This document shows, in pieces, positions 28,636-37,877 of a stretch of DNA of 64,000 nucleotides (positions are counted from its first letter, which is position 1; every line of letters begins with the position of its first letter). A program made the position numbers and the translations under genes. The stretch is from NCBI RefSeq assembly GCF_019218295.1, contig NZ_JAHUZF010000006.1, positions 1,984,001 to 2,048,000 of the forward strand, written 5' to 3'. The stretch is from Maritimibacter sp. DP1N21-5. Lineage in GTDB: Bacteria; Pseudomonadota; Alphaproteobacteria; Rhodobacterales; Rhodobacteraceae. The notes beneath the pieces are model-generated. The model did no database searches. It was not told the origin of the DNA and saw only the letters and a list, made by a program, of their open reading frames with translations.

Positions 28636-29334
28636 TCAGGGGATCGGCTGTCTCGCTCCCGCCCTCGCCCAGTCGACAATCTCCGAAGCGATCCGACCCA
28701 GCGGCAAGACTGTCGTCGCGGCGCCCAGTTCCACCGCGACACGGGGCATGCCGTAGACCACGCAGGTCTGCGCGTTTTGCGCGAGCGTCCGGGCGCCGGC
28801 CTGTCGCATCTCCAAAAGCCCCCGCGCGCCGTCGTCGCCCATGCCCGTCAGAAGCACGCCGATCGCGCTGGCACCGACGGTCTGCGCGACGGACCGAAAC
28901 AGGACATCGACCGAGGGGCGGTGGCGCGACACGCGCGGTCCATCCAGAAGGTCGATCCGGTAGCCGCCGACGTCCCGCACGAGGACCATGTGTCTGTCCC
29001 CCCGGGCGATGGCGGCCTGTCCAGGCAGAATGACCCTGCCCTGCTCGGCCTCGAAGACCTCGATCGCCGATCCAAGGTTCAGGCGCGAGGCAAAACCCTG
29101 GATGAAGCCTTCGGGCATATGCTGGACCACCGCGATGGGCGGAAGGCGCGGCGGAAGGTCATTGAAGATGGCCGCGAGCGCCTCGGTCCCGCCGGTCGAG
29201 GCCCCGATGGCGATGACACGGGGCTGGTGGCGTGGCGGCGGGCCATGCGCCTTCGGCAGGACGACACCGGCATCATGTTTCACGATCGGGTCGTCGTGCG
29301 TAGCACCCGGCAAGAAAGGGTCGCAATCGTCCAT
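28636..29334 (-). CDS. Stand-alone CheB-type protein-glutamate methylesterase domain
   Basis: A 232-aa CheB C-terminal domain. Catalytic residues are in place: S46 in 'AIGASTGGTEAL', H72 in 'VVQHMPEGF' and Asp at about 167 in 'LLTGMGDDGARG'. CheB normally has an N-terminal phospho-acceptor receiver domain that controls it; here only about 35 unstructured residues precede the methylesterase. There are no other chemotaxis genes nearby. It would demethylate or deamidate receptor glutamates, but its targets and control are unclear. The roughly 180 bases between it and trkH contain no feature I recognise. Confidence 0.88.
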   Translation of the reverse strand: MDDCDPFLPGATHDDPIVKHDAGVVLPKAHGPPPRHQPRVIAIGASTGGTEALAAIFNDLPPRLPPIAVVQHMPEGFIQGFASRLNLGSAIEVFEAEQGRVILPGQAAIARGDRHMVLVRDVGGYRIDLLDGPRVSRHRPSVDVLFRSVAQTVGASAIGVLLTGMGDDGARGLLEMRQAGARTLAQNAQTCVVYGMPRVAVELGAATTVLPLGRIASEIVDWARAGARQPIP

Positions 29335-29406
29335 GCCTGTCCTTCACAAGCGACTTGTGACGGCAGAATAGCACCAATCCCTTAATCGGGGCTTAACCCG
29401 GTCGTG

Positions 29407-30504
29407 TCAGCCCGCGTGAATGAGGGTCGAGAAGAGACGCGGATCAAGCGAGGTGGCCCTGAACGTGGGACCCTCGGTCAGGATCGAGACGGCGTCGTGG
29501 CTGTGCAGGCTCTCCTGATGACTGGCCACCACGCGGAAATCACCGATCCGGTCATCGGCCTTCAACCGCTCTGTGAAGAGCCGGGCGGCATCCTCCACAA
29601 AGATCGGGTTGGCCGCGTTCAGTTCCGCGAAAGCCTGTTCATCCTCGCGTTTCACCATGACCTGCGTTTCGGTCGGCACCGCCGCGCGGCACAGCTCGAT
29701 CAGGTCCTCGAACCAGAGGCAACACTGATCCGGTGCGACTTCGGCCGAGATACGAGCGACGGACCGTTGCGAATGCGGCGTTGCAAGCTGTCCCCGGAAC
29801 TGACGCGCATGTTCGGAAAGCTCCAGCGAACAGGGGCAGGTCGAGGAATAGACATAGTCCAGATGAATGAACTTGCGCCGGACACCGCCCTCTTCGACGA
29901 GCTCCAGCGCAATGTTGTAATACTGATAGCCCTGCAACCCGGAGCGCAGGCTTTCGACCTTCATAGGGAAGGAAAATGACATTTCGATCCGCGCGTCGAG
30001 GCTCTCTAGATCGGTCTTGTAGTCATCGAGCGCTGCTTCGATAACCTCGAAACTGAAGGTCTTCTCGGCATGGGCATAAAACGACCGCATGATGCGGCTC
30101 ATGTTGATGCCCTTCTTCTCGGCCTCGAGGCTCACCGTTCCGGTCACGGAGGTTTCAAGCGTCAGGTCGCCGTTGTCGCGCGTGTGGTAGCGAATCGGCA
30201 GGCGGAAATTCGAGATGCCGACATGCTGAATGATCGCCTTCTCGCCCTGGATCAGGCTCGCTGGACCGTTCTGGAGATCGGGGAGCGAAGCCTTGTAGTC
30301 GGCGTCGACCTCGAAATGCGGATCATAGGTCCGCTTGAGGTCCGGGTAGTTCCCCAAGGGCGCATCCGGCAAGAGCCGCGCAATCGCAGGATCGAGCGCG
30401 GCGACTTCCGCCGGATCGGCACGCATCGCCCAATCACGCAACACGTCGAGCGCGCGCTTGGCATCGTCGCGATCCAATGCGGTGACTTTGGTCACATGGT
30501 TCAT
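29407..30504 (-). CDS. folE2: GTP cyclohydrolase FolE2 (type IB)
   Basis: Converts GTP to dihydroneopterin triphosphate, the first step of folate synthesis, as the metal-flexible alternative to FolE. The protein is 365 aa from 'MNHVTKVTALDRDDAKRAL'. Family marks include 'VGISNFRLPI', 'NMSRIMRSFY', the Cys-bearing 'YSSTCPCSLELSEHARQ' and 'TPHSQRSVARISAEV'. Together with folB and folP elsewhere in the window it covers much of the pterin branch. It is on the same strand as metZ, 87 bases downstream. FolE2 is often zinc-repressed; no Zur site was evident upstream. Confidence 0.95.
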   Translation of the reverse strand: MNHVTKVTALDRDDAKRALDVLRDWAMRADPAEVAALDPAIARLLPDAPLGNYPDLKRTYDPHFEVDADYKASLPDLQNGPASLIQGEKAIIQHVGISNFRLPIRYHTRDNGDLTLETSVTGTVSLEAEKKGINMSRIMRSFYAHAEKTFSFEVIEAALDDYKTDLESLDARIEMSFSFPMKVESLRSGLQGYQYYNIALELVEEGGVRRKFIHLDYVYSSTCPCSLELSEHARQFRGQLATPHSQRSVARISAEVAPDQCCLWFEDLIELCRAAVPTETQVMVKREDEQAFAELNAANPIFVEDAARLFTERLKADDRIGDFRVVASHQESLHSHDAVSILTEGPTFRATSLDPRLFSTLIHAG

Positions 30505-30591
30505 GGGCGTCCCTCCCCTGATGTCGGCCCACATATGGGGTCGAAGCGTCACATTTACCAGAATACGCGCGATTCGCCCTATTGGATCAGG

Positions 30592-31770
30592 TCACACCCT
30601 ATCCAACGCCTGCATGAGATCCCCGATCAGGTCCGACGGATCCTCGAGCCCGACCGACAGCCGCACCAGTCCGTCCGAGATGCCGAGCAGATCTTTCTGA
30701 TCCTGCGGCAGTCGCTGATGCGTGGTTGTCGCGGGATGCGTCGCGATGGATTTCGCGTCGGCGAAGTTGTTCGAGATGATGAAGATCTCGAGAGCGTTCA
30801 GGAAGGTAAAGCACGCCTCCTTGCCGCCTTTCACCTCGAAGGCGAGCACGGTCCCGGCTGAGGGCGCCTGTGCAATGGCGAGGTCATATTGCGGATGGCT
30901 GGGATGCGTCGGGTAGTTCACGAAGCTCAGCTTTTCGTGACCCGACAGGGCCTCGACGACCTTGAGCGCGCTGTCCGACTGGGCGCGCACCCGCAGGTCG
31001 ATGGTCTCCAGCGCCTTCAGGTGGGTCCAGGCCGCGAAGGGGTTAATCGCGCCGCCCGTGTGTTTCATGTAGGCTTCGATCGGCCCACGGATGAGTTCGC
31101 GCGACCCGCAGATCGCACCGCCCAGCATCCGCCCCTGCCCGTCCACGTGCTTCGTCGTCGAATAGACGACGAGGTCCGCGCCCATCTTGGCCGCATAGGA
31201 ATAGACCGGCGTGACCATCGCATTGTCGGCCACGACCAGCGCCCCGACCGCATGGGCCAGGCTCACCACATGGGCCATGTCCACCACCTCGAGCGTCGGG
31301 TTCGAGATCGACTCGAAGAACACGAGCCGCGTGTCGGGCCGGATCGCCGCTTCCCAGGCCGCGTTGTCGGTGCCGTCGACCAAAGTGATCTCGACCCCGA
31401 AACGCGCGAGCACCTCTTCGAGGATGTAAAGGCACGAGCCGAAGAGCGCGCGGGAGGACACCACGTGATCCCCTGCCTTGGTCAGGGCCATGAGCGCGCC
31501 ATTCACGGCAGCCATGCCCGAGGTGCAGGCGAAAGCGTCCTCGGTGCCTTCGAGCATGGCAAGACGGTCCTCGAACATGCGGTTCGTCGGGTTGCCGTAG
31601 CGGGCATAGATGAACTCGTCCTCCCCCGCCTTCACGAAGCGCGCCTCGGCCGCTTCCGCGTTCGGATAGACGAAGGCCTGCGTCATGAACATCGCCTCGG
31701 ACAGTTCGCCATACTGGCTGCGCCGGATGCCGCCGTGCACCATCTGGGTCCGCTTCGAGAAATTCGCCAT
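30592..31770 (-). CDS. metZ: O-succinylhomoserine sulfhydrylase
   Basis: PLP enzyme making homocysteine directly from O-succinylhomoserine and sulfide. The protein is 392 aa starting 'MANFSKRTQMVHGGIRRSQ'. Motifs: 'YARYGNPTNRMFEDRLAMLEG', the Schiff-base lysine in 'VVYSTTKHVDGQGRMLGG', 'NPFAAWTHLKALETIDLR' and 'ATTTHQRL', which separate MetZ from MetB or MetC. It carries a ribosome binding site (GGAGAG). A SAM-II riboswitch and a terminator hairpin lie between promoter and start codon, consistent with repression by SAM and with a methionine role. Confidence 0.95.
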   Translation of the reverse strand: MANFSKRTQMVHGGIRRSQYGELSEAMFMTQAFVYPNAEAAEARFVKAGEDEFIYARYGNPTNRMFEDRLAMLEGTEDAFACTSGMAAVNGALMALTKAGDHVVSSRALFGSCLYILEEVLARFGVEITLVDGTDNAAWEAAIRPDTRLVFFESISNPTLEVVDMAHVVSLAHAVGALVVADNAMVTPVYSYAAKMGADLVVYSTTKHVDGQGRMLGGAICGSRELIRGPIEAYMKHTGGAINPFAAWTHLKALETIDLRVRAQSDSALKVVEALSGHEKLSFVNYPTHPSHPQYDLAIAQAPSAGTVLAFEVKGGKEACFTFLNALEIFIISNNFADAKSIATHPATTTHQRLPQDQKDLLGISDGLVRLSVGLEDPSDLIGDLMQALDRV

Positions 31771-31803
31771 GTCGCTCTCCGGTCTTCCTGGCCCCGACGG
31801 GGC

Positions 31804-31837
31804 AAACAAAAACGCCCACCGATCCAGTCGGGGGCGT
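31804..31837 (-). terminator. metZ: Riboswitch-associated intrinsic terminator before metZ
   Basis: On the minus strand ACGCCCCCGA, loop CTGGA, TCGGTGGGCGT (one bulged T) then TTTTGTTT. It lies between the SAM-II aptamer and the metZ ATG, so ligand-dependent premature termination is the likely mode of control. Confidence 0.8.
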
Positions 31838-31849
31838 CTGTCCGTCCCA

Positions 31850-31908
31850 GACCTCTTTAGCGGTTTGTTTAAAGTGGCCCGCAATCCGGTGAACAAAGCG
31901 CCACGCCA
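31850..31908 (-). promoter_or_regulatory. SAM-II riboswitch aptamer upstream of metZ
   Basis: Read on the minus strand, the element runs GTGGCGCTTTGTTCACCGG, then ATTGCGGGCCAC, TTTAAACAAACC and GCTAAAGAGG. It fits the SAM-II pattern: P1 pairs GTGG with CCAC, a conserved CCGG-x-TTGC block sits in the loop, and TTTGTT pairs with AACAAA as the pseudoknot, ending in the invariant GCTAAAG. SAM-II aptamers are known from alphaproteobacterial metA, metX and metZ leaders, which agrees with the gene behind it. Confidence 0.93.
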
Positions 31909-32042
31909 GAGGCGATACGCCGCGGGGCCCCGCCCGTCAAGGTGGCTTGGCGGCAACTGTTACTGCCGCGTCACGCGGGTTTCATGTGGGAGTCACTTCG
32001 GGCGGGCATGTCTTCAGCAACGGGATCTTGCGAGGGCCGGCC

Positions 32043-32888
32043 ATGACGCACCTCATCGTGAATGCCCTGTCGGACGGGCTCGACGTCGACAAAAGTGCGC
32101 TGTCGGAGGCCCTCGCCACTTTGCCCCGAAGCGCACCGGTCGTCATCCTGATCCACGGGTTCAAATACGCGCCGGGCGTCACGGGCCATTGCCCGCACGA
32201 TTCGATCCTGTCGCCTCAGGCGAGCCGCCGTGGCTGGAAGCTCGTCTCCTGGCCCCGGCACCTTGGCCTTGGGCAGGACGCCCTTGTCCTGTCTTTTGGC
32301 TGGGAGGCAATCGGGTCGATCTGGGCCGCCTATCGCCGCGCAGGCGCGGCGGGGGAACGCCTTGCCGGTTTCGTCGCGGATCTTGGCCGGCCCGTTCACA
32401 TGCTGGGCCATTCGCTCGGCGGCCGGGTCGCCTTGTCCGCGCTCGCCCATGCGCGGGAAGGCAGCATCGGGCGGATCGTCCTCATGACCGGGGCCGAGTT
32501 TCGCGGCCCGGCACGGGCGGCGACGGCCTCGCCCGCGGGACGTCGGGCCGAGGTGCTCAACGTCACCAGCCGGGAGAACGCGGTCTTCGACATGATGCTG
32601 TCGGCGTCGATGGGGATGCGCGGTCGCACCGTCGGTGCCGGCATGACCCAGCCCGGCTGGACGGACCTGCGGATCGACCGTTTCGCGACCCGGGACCGGC
32701 TCGCACGCCTCGGCCACCCGATTGCGGCCCCTTCGGCACGCGTCTGCCACTGGTCGACCTACCTGCGTCCCGGGCTCCTCCCGCTCTACGGCGCGGTGAT
32801 CCGGGGCGATCTGCCCCTGTCCTGGCTTGCCGAACCTGCCGACGCGCCCCTGCCCCCCTTGCCCCTCGCTGCCAGTCTGTCATCCTGA
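32043..32888 (+). CDS. Alpha/beta hydrolase
   Basis: 281 aa. The fold is shown by the oxyanion-hole motif 'VVILIHGFKYAP' near residue 40, the nucleophile elbow 'MLGHSLGGRVAL' (Ser near residue 125), and a late His ('ARVCHWSTYLRPG'). No signal peptide is seen, so it is cytoplasmic. Substrate is unknown. The start 'MTHLIVNALSDGLDVDKS' was picked; in-frame codons upstream run into the metZ leader region. It is transcribed away from metZ and is followed 24 bases later by the GST gene, so the two may form one transcript. Confidence 0.82.
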   Translation: MTHLIVNALSDGLDVDKSALSEALATLPRSAPVVILIHGFKYAPGVTGHCPHDSILSPQASRRGWKLVSWPRHLGLGQDALVLSFGWEAIGSIWAAYRRAGAAGERLAGFVADLGRPVHMLGHSLGGRVALSALAHAREGSIGRIVLMTGAEFRGPARAATASPAGRRAEVLNVTSRENAVFDMMLSASMGMRGRTVGAGMTQPGWTDLRIDRFATRDRLARLGHPIAAPSARVCHWSTYLRPGLLPLYGAVIRGDLPLSWLAEPADAPLPPLPLAASLSS

Positions 32889-32912
32889 CGCGACCCGCGA
32901 CAGGAGGACAAC

Positions 32913-33614
<702 letters not shown>

Positions 33615-33632
33615 AGGGCGCCATGGCCGGCA

Positions 33633-34304
33633 TCAGCTTTTCGCTTCGTCGGCCTGATTGAGGCTGTATTTCGAGAACAGCCCCGACTGCGTCATGAAGA
33701 ACAGGAAGAGGAGCGCGGGAAGGCCGAAGGTCTTGAAGTTGACCCATGCGTCCGTGGACATGGTGCGCCAGATCGCTTCGTTCGCAAGAGCGAGGGCCGC
33801 GAAGAAGAAGGCGACGCGGCGGGTCAGGATCATCCAGCCCTCGTCTGTCATGGGCATCGTGTGTTCCATGACCACGCGCAGATAGCTTTGCCCGCGCAGC
33901 AGCCCGAATCCCAACACCACGAAGAAGAAGACATAAAGGATCGTCGGCTTCATCTTGATGAAGCGTTCGTCGTTGAGCCAGATCGAAATGCCGCCCATCA
34001 CGGCGACGAGGACAACTGTCATGATCTGGATGGCCGAGAGCTTGCCCGTCACGCGCCAGAGGAAGAAGGTGCAGATCGCCTGAAGCGGGATAAAGCCCGC
34101 CGTCACGGCGAGGAAGCCCTCGTATTCCCGTCCGCCGACCGTGAAGCTCATGTTGCGCACGAACATGTAACCCACGAAAAAGGCGATGATCGGCCCGTAT
34201 TCCAGCGAGGCACGAAGCCAGGGATTGACTTTGGGTTCGGTCGAACCGGGCTTGGACGTGTCGGGCATCTGGGAGGTCTCGGTCGTCATATCTGGGCTAC
34301 GCAT
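33633..34304 (-). CDS. yciB: Inner-membrane-spanning protein YciB (septation protein A family)
   Basis: About 218-223 aa with five to six hydrophobic helices after a soluble Pro/Ser-rich start. Family blocks: 'SLEYGPIIAFFVGYMFV' as helix 1, 'GKLSAIQIMTVVLVAVMGG', 'LNDERFIKMKPTILYVFF', and 'ALANEAIWRTMSTDAWVNFKTFGLP'. YciB is linked in enterobacteria and Shigella to envelope integrity and division. The start codon is ambiguous: ATG 34304 or ATG 34289, with no clear ribosome binding site at either. It lies downstream of the DMT transporter gene on the same strand. Confidence 0.9.
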   Translation of the reverse strand: MRSPDMTTETSQMPDTSKPGSTEPKVNPWLRASLEYGPIIAFFVGYMFVRNMSFTVGGREYEGFLAVTAGFIPLQAICTFFLWRVTGKLSAIQIMTVVLVAVMGGISIWLNDERFIKMKPTILYVFFFVVLGFGLLRGQSYLRVVMEHTMPMTDEGWMILTRRVAFFFAALALANEAIWRTMSTDAWVNFKTFGLPALLFLFFMTQSGLFSKYSLNQADEAKS

Positions 34305-34348
34305 GGAAAGCTGGCTTGGATCACGGGACTGAGCCCATTTGCCCCTAC

Positions 34349-35251
34349 TTAACCTCCCGCTTCGACGATTACAGCCCCCAGTGCGATCAATGCCATCATG
34401 ATGACGCGACGAGGACCCACTTTCTCTCCCAGCACGAGCCAGCCGATGAGAGCGGCGAAAACCGTCGATGTCTCGCGCAGGACCGCCGCTTCACCCACGT
34501 CGTCAAGTCGTGTGGCAAGCATGATCGCGCCGAAACTGAAGTAAGCCGTGACCCCGCCGACGAAGCCACGAAGCGCAAGCGGGCCGAGGTCGGGCTTGTC
34601 GTCCATCCTTGCGTATCGGACCACCGCGACCACCGGGAAGGTAAGACCGTCGATCATGAAGAACCAGGCGAGGAAGGTGAAGGGATCTGCGGTTGCACGA
34701 ATCCCGTAGGCGTCGATGGTGGTATAGGCGGCCACGAAAAGCCCGGTAACGACGGCCATGACGAGCGCCGGCTTCAACCGGTCGCGACCGATCTGCCAGT
34801 GCTTGAGATTGTAGAGCGCAAGACCATAGATCGCCCCCACCAGGAGCGCGACGCCCGACCATTGCACCCAGTTGAAATGCTCGCCGAACAGGAGCCCCGC
34901 GCCGATGACCGCGAAGAGCGGGCCGGTGCCGCGCACGACCGGGTAGACGACCGTGTAGCTGCCCAGAGTGTAGGTGAACCCCTGACACAGCTTGTAGACC
35001 ACATGGATCGCCCAGATGAGCGCGAAGAGGGGGATGAGCGCCGGGTCGGGCCATGGCTCCACGAAGAGCGCGACGGGCGCTGCCATGATGCCATAGGCAA
35101 AGTCGATCGCACCGCGCGACAGCCAGGGATCGTGCCGACCCTTCTGCAAGGCCCCGAAGAAGGCATGAAGCAGCGCCGCGAGAAGGGCGAGCCCGAGCGC
35201 CAGATGACCTCCGGCCTCGGTCCCTTCAAGTGAGATGATCCAATCGCCCAA
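34349..35251 (-). CDS. EamA/DMT-family transporter
   Basis: 300 aa with about ten predicted transmembrane helices in two EamA repeats ('VVRGTGPLFAVIGAGLLFGEHFNWVQ' in the first half and 'LRETSTVFAALIGWLVLGEKVG' in the second are the typical helix-loop signatures). Such proteins export or import small metabolites; the substrate is not predictable. It stands between the uncharacterised gene at 35282-35821 (30 bases away) and yciB (about 45 bases), so all three may share one transcript. Confidence 0.87.
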   Translation of the reverse strand: MGDWIISLEGTEAGGHLALGLALLAALLHAFFGALQKGRHDPWLSRGAIDFAYGIMAAPVALFVEPWPDPALIPLFALIWAIHVVYKLCQGFTYTLGSYTVVYPVVRGTGPLFAVIGAGLLFGEHFNWVQWSGVALLVGAIYGLALYNLKHWQIGRDRLKPALVMAVVTGLFVAAYTTIDAYGIRATADPFTFLAWFFMIDGLTFPVVAVVRYARMDDKPDLGPLALRGFVGGVTAYFSFGAIMLATRLDDVGEAAVLRETSTVFAALIGWLVLGEKVGPRRVIMMALIALGAVIVEAGG

Positions 35252-35281
35252 AGCTGCACCTCTTCCCGGAACGGGGGGTGC

Positions 35282-35821
35282 TTACAGCGAAACGCTCCGG
35301 GGTGCACGGGGCATCGTGTCGCCACCTGATCGGCGGAACCGGGCCCAGCGGGACTGCATGTCGGCGTCGAGCGGTATGTGCAGCGCCCCGATCGGTTCGG
35401 GACGCATCGCCTTGTCTTCCGCGCGGTTCACACGCCGCCGCTTGATGAAGGGCGCGATGTCGACCTCGCGCCGCCAGGCATCTTCGATCACGGGCGTGTC
35501 GATCAATTCGTGGGTGGCGTCCGCAAGCATCCGCATGGTCAGGCGCCGCATGAATTCATCGGTCCGGTAGACGCCGGTCAGACCCGCTTCGACCACTCGC
35601 GTCACGGATCCCGCACGCACGAGCGCCGCCGCCCCGACCACCTCCCAGTTGGCGAAGAGCACGGCACGCGCCAGAATGTCCGCCATCGACGAATAGCCCG
35701 GCTGGCCTTCCGCCGGATAGGGGTCCGCTATGGCGATACGCCGCGATTCAAGCACGAAGGACATCGCGGTGCGCGTTCCCTTGAGCATGATCATCGGTTC
35801 TGGCTGACGGCGTCTGCCCAT
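35282..35821 (-). CDS. Uncharacterised cytoplasmic protein
   Basis: 179 aa from ATG 35821, which has AAGG about 10 bases upstream. I do not recognise a family. The N-terminus is basic (MGRRRQPEP), the middle holds predicted helices ('MADILARAVLFANWEVVGAAALV', 'DEFMRRLTMRMLADATHEL'), and the end has a basic stretch 'FIKRRRVNRAEDK'. There is no signal peptide or membrane span. It is divergent from another uncharacterised gene (35947) with a 125-base shared promoter region, and is probably co-transcribed with the DMT transporter downstream. Confidence 0.6.
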   Translation of the reverse strand: MGRRRQPEPMIMLKGTRTAMSFVLESRRIAIADPYPAEGQPGYSSMADILARAVLFANWEVVGAAALVRAGSVTRVVEAGLTGVYRTDEFMRRLTMRMLADATHELIDTPVIEDAWRREVDIAPFIKRRRVNRAEDKAMRPEPIGALHIPLDADMQSRWARFRRSGGDTMPRAPRSVSL

Positions 35822-35946
35822 GATAGTCGCCTTGCACATTGATGCCCCAGCGCATTCGATAGAGCGTGATTGGGGAATTTTTGGGACCCCCGAGCGCCAT
35901 GAAAGTGAGCGTCTTGAGGCAGGTAAACACGGAATGAAAGTCGAGA

Positions 35947-36426
35947 ATGCACGTCGTCCGAGGTCTAGAAACCGTTCCCATGGCCTATGTGCGGCTGACC
36001 GATCCGTTCACGGGGTCCGATCTCGTATCGGCGATGCAGACGCTCCGGGACGGCTGCGTGTCCGGGCTCTCGCTGGACGTGCCCCTGTTCATCGACGCCT
36101 CGCGGATCACGACGGGACCGATGAACTCGGCCGAGATCAACCGGATGGTGCTTCAACGCCCCGCCATGGAAGATGTGCCCGCCAATCGGCCTGTCGCTGT
36201 TGTGGTGCCCGACGTGAGGTTCATGGTCATGCTGCGGCTCTACGGCGTCATGGCGCATATGTCGGGACTGCGTGAAGAACGCCGTCAGTTCACGACCTTG
36301 CGCACGGCAGAGGCGGCGGGATGGATGGCGGACCAACTGGGCCTGGACGCCAAGTCCGCGGGCCAGTTCCGGATCGAGATTGCGGATGCCGTCAGTGCCG
36401 ACGTGCTGGTGCGGCGGCGCGGCTGA
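35947..36426 (+). CDS. Uncharacterised protein, possible STAS/SpoIIAA-like fold
   Basis: 159 aa. No named family recognised. The pattern is alpha/beta: 'PLFIDASRITTGPM' (strand then a small loop), 'RPVAVVVPDVRFMVMLRLYGVMAH' (strand then helix) and the ending 'QFTTLRTAEAAGWMADQLG'. The last resembles the closing helix of SpoIIAA-like/STAS proteins in which 'F-x-x-x-x-x-A-x-x-W-L' is common. This is an inference from pattern only. An internal start at 35980 (MAYVRLTDPF) is also possible. It converges on ftsY with 11 bases between stop codons. Confidence 0.55.
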   Translation: MHVVRGLETVPMAYVRLTDPFTGSDLVSAMQTLRDGCVSGLSLDVPLFIDASRITTGPMNSAEINRMVLQRPAMEDVPANRPVAVVVPDVRFMVMLRLYGVMAHMSGLREERRQFTTLRTAEAAGWMADQLGLDAKSAGQFRIEIADAVSADVLVRRRG

Positions 36427-36437
36427 CCCGAGCCCCG

Positions 36438-37811
36438 TCAGGCTCCGGTCAGGGCCTTGGCGAAATCCTGAGGATCAAAGGGCGCGAGATCGTCGATCTG
36501 TTCGCCGACCCCGATGGCGTGGATCGGCAGGCCGAACTTGTCGGCCAGCGCCACCAGAACGCCGCCCTTGGCCGTCCCGTCGAGCTTCGTCATCACGAGG
36601 CCCGATACATCCGCGAGCTTCTGGAAGGTGCTGACCTGACTAAGCGCGTTCTGGCCCGTCGTCGCGTCGAGCACGAGCAGCGTGTTGTGCGGCGCATCGG
36701 GGTCCTTCTTCTTGATCACCCTGACAATCTTTGCCAGTTCCTGCATCAGGTCCTCGCGGTTCTGGAGCCGCCCGGCGGTGTCGATCATGAGAAGATCGGC
36801 ACCTTCCTCCTGTGCCTTGGTCATCGCATCGAAAGCGAGGCTCGCGGGATCGGACCCTTCGGGCGCGGTGAGCACCGGCACGCCCGCGCGCTGTCCCCAG
36901 ACCTGAAGCTGTTCGACCGCCGCGGCCCGGAAGGTATCGCCTGCGGCGATCACCACCGACTTGCCGGCAGCGCGAAACTGCGAAGCGAGTTTACCGATGG
37001 TTGTCGTCTTGCCCGCCCCGTTCACGCCCACGACCAGCACGACCTGCGGCCGTTTCGGATAGATCGGCAGAGGCTTGGCCACGGGCTCCATGATCCGGGC
37101 GATTTCCATCGCGAGGATCGACTTGATCTCCTCGACCGAGAGCTTTTTGCCAAGGCGTCCTTCGGCGATATTGGCCGACACGCGCAGGGCCGTGTCGACA
37201 CCCATATCCGACGCGATCATCAGCTCTTCGAGGCTTTCCAGCATGTCGTCGTCGAGCACGCGGCGCACCACGGTCTTGGGCGCGGCCGCCCCTCGCCCGA
37301 ACATGCGCCCGAGAAGGCCGGGCCGGTCGGTTTCCGCCTTTGCCTTTGTGGTTTCGCGCGGGGCTTCAGCCACGGCGGCCACGCCGGCCGACAACTCGCT
37401 CGGCGGCGGCGTCCAGGCCGGGTCACGGGGTTGCGGCGCCTCGGTCGGGGCGTCGGGTGGCGTGATGTCGGGTGCCTGCGGCACCTCGGTCGGTGAATTG
37501 CCGGGCAGGGTCGGGCCAGGCCCAGGCGTCACGTCGGGCGCGGGGATCGGGTCCGGTTCCGGCGTAGGCTTGGGTGTCTCCGGCTCCGGCGTTTCCGGCA
37601 GATCGGGCTCCGGCACCGGCTCGGGTTCCGGCGTCGGCTGCGGATCGGCGGGCTGAGGCGTCTTGGGAGGATCGGGCTGAGGGACATCGGGCTCGGGGTC
37701 GGCCGCGAGCACTTCCTCCTGGCCGCCGTCCTCGACGATCGCCTCCAATCCCTGCTCCAGCTTCGACGAAGACTTGGTCAGGCGATCCTTCAGTTTCGAG
37801 AAAAACGACAT
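36438..37811 (-). CDS. ftsY: Signal recognition particle receptor FtsY
   Basis: SRP-docking GTPase, 457 aa. The NG domain fills about residues 160-457: the G1 loop 'GVNGAGKTTTIGKLA' (about 262-276), 'DTFRAAAVEQLQVW', 'DTAGRLQNREDLMQEL' and 'TKLDGTAKGG'. In front of it, after a short amphipathic start (MSFFSKLKDRLTKSSSKLEQ), lies a remarkable Pro/Glu-rich region (about 38-136) made of P-E-P, P-x-P and T-P repeats. FtsY A domains are often acidic, but the Pro-rich collar here is extreme. The gene appears monocistronic; the YhhN gene lies upstream with a 66-base gap on the same strand. Confidence 0.96.
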   Translation of the reverse strand: MSFFSKLKDRLTKSSSKLEQGLEAIVEDGGQEEVLAADPEPDVPQPDPPKTPQPADPQPTPEPEPVPEPDLPETPEPETPKPTPEPDPIPAPDVTPGPGPTLPGNSPTEVPQAPDITPPDAPTEAPQPRDPAWTPPPSELSAGVAAVAEAPRETTKAKAETDRPGLLGRMFGRGAAAPKTVVRRVLDDDMLESLEELMIASDMGVDTALRVSANIAEGRLGKKLSVEEIKSILAMEIARIMEPVAKPLPIYPKRPQVVLVVGVNGAGKTTTIGKLASQFRAAGKSVVIAAGDTFRAAAVEQLQVWGQRAGVPVLTAPEGSDPASLAFDAMTKAQEEGADLLMIDTAGRLQNREDLMQELAKIVRVIKKKDPDAPHNTLLVLDATTGQNALSQVSTFQKLADVSGLVMTKLDGTAKGGVLVALADKFGLPIHAIGVGEQIDDLAPFDPQDFAKALTGA

Positions 37812-37877
37812 GTGACCTCCGGTGTTGATCCTGACCTAATCTCGAATGCCCTTGATGGAAAGACCCGCGGGCCCTTT

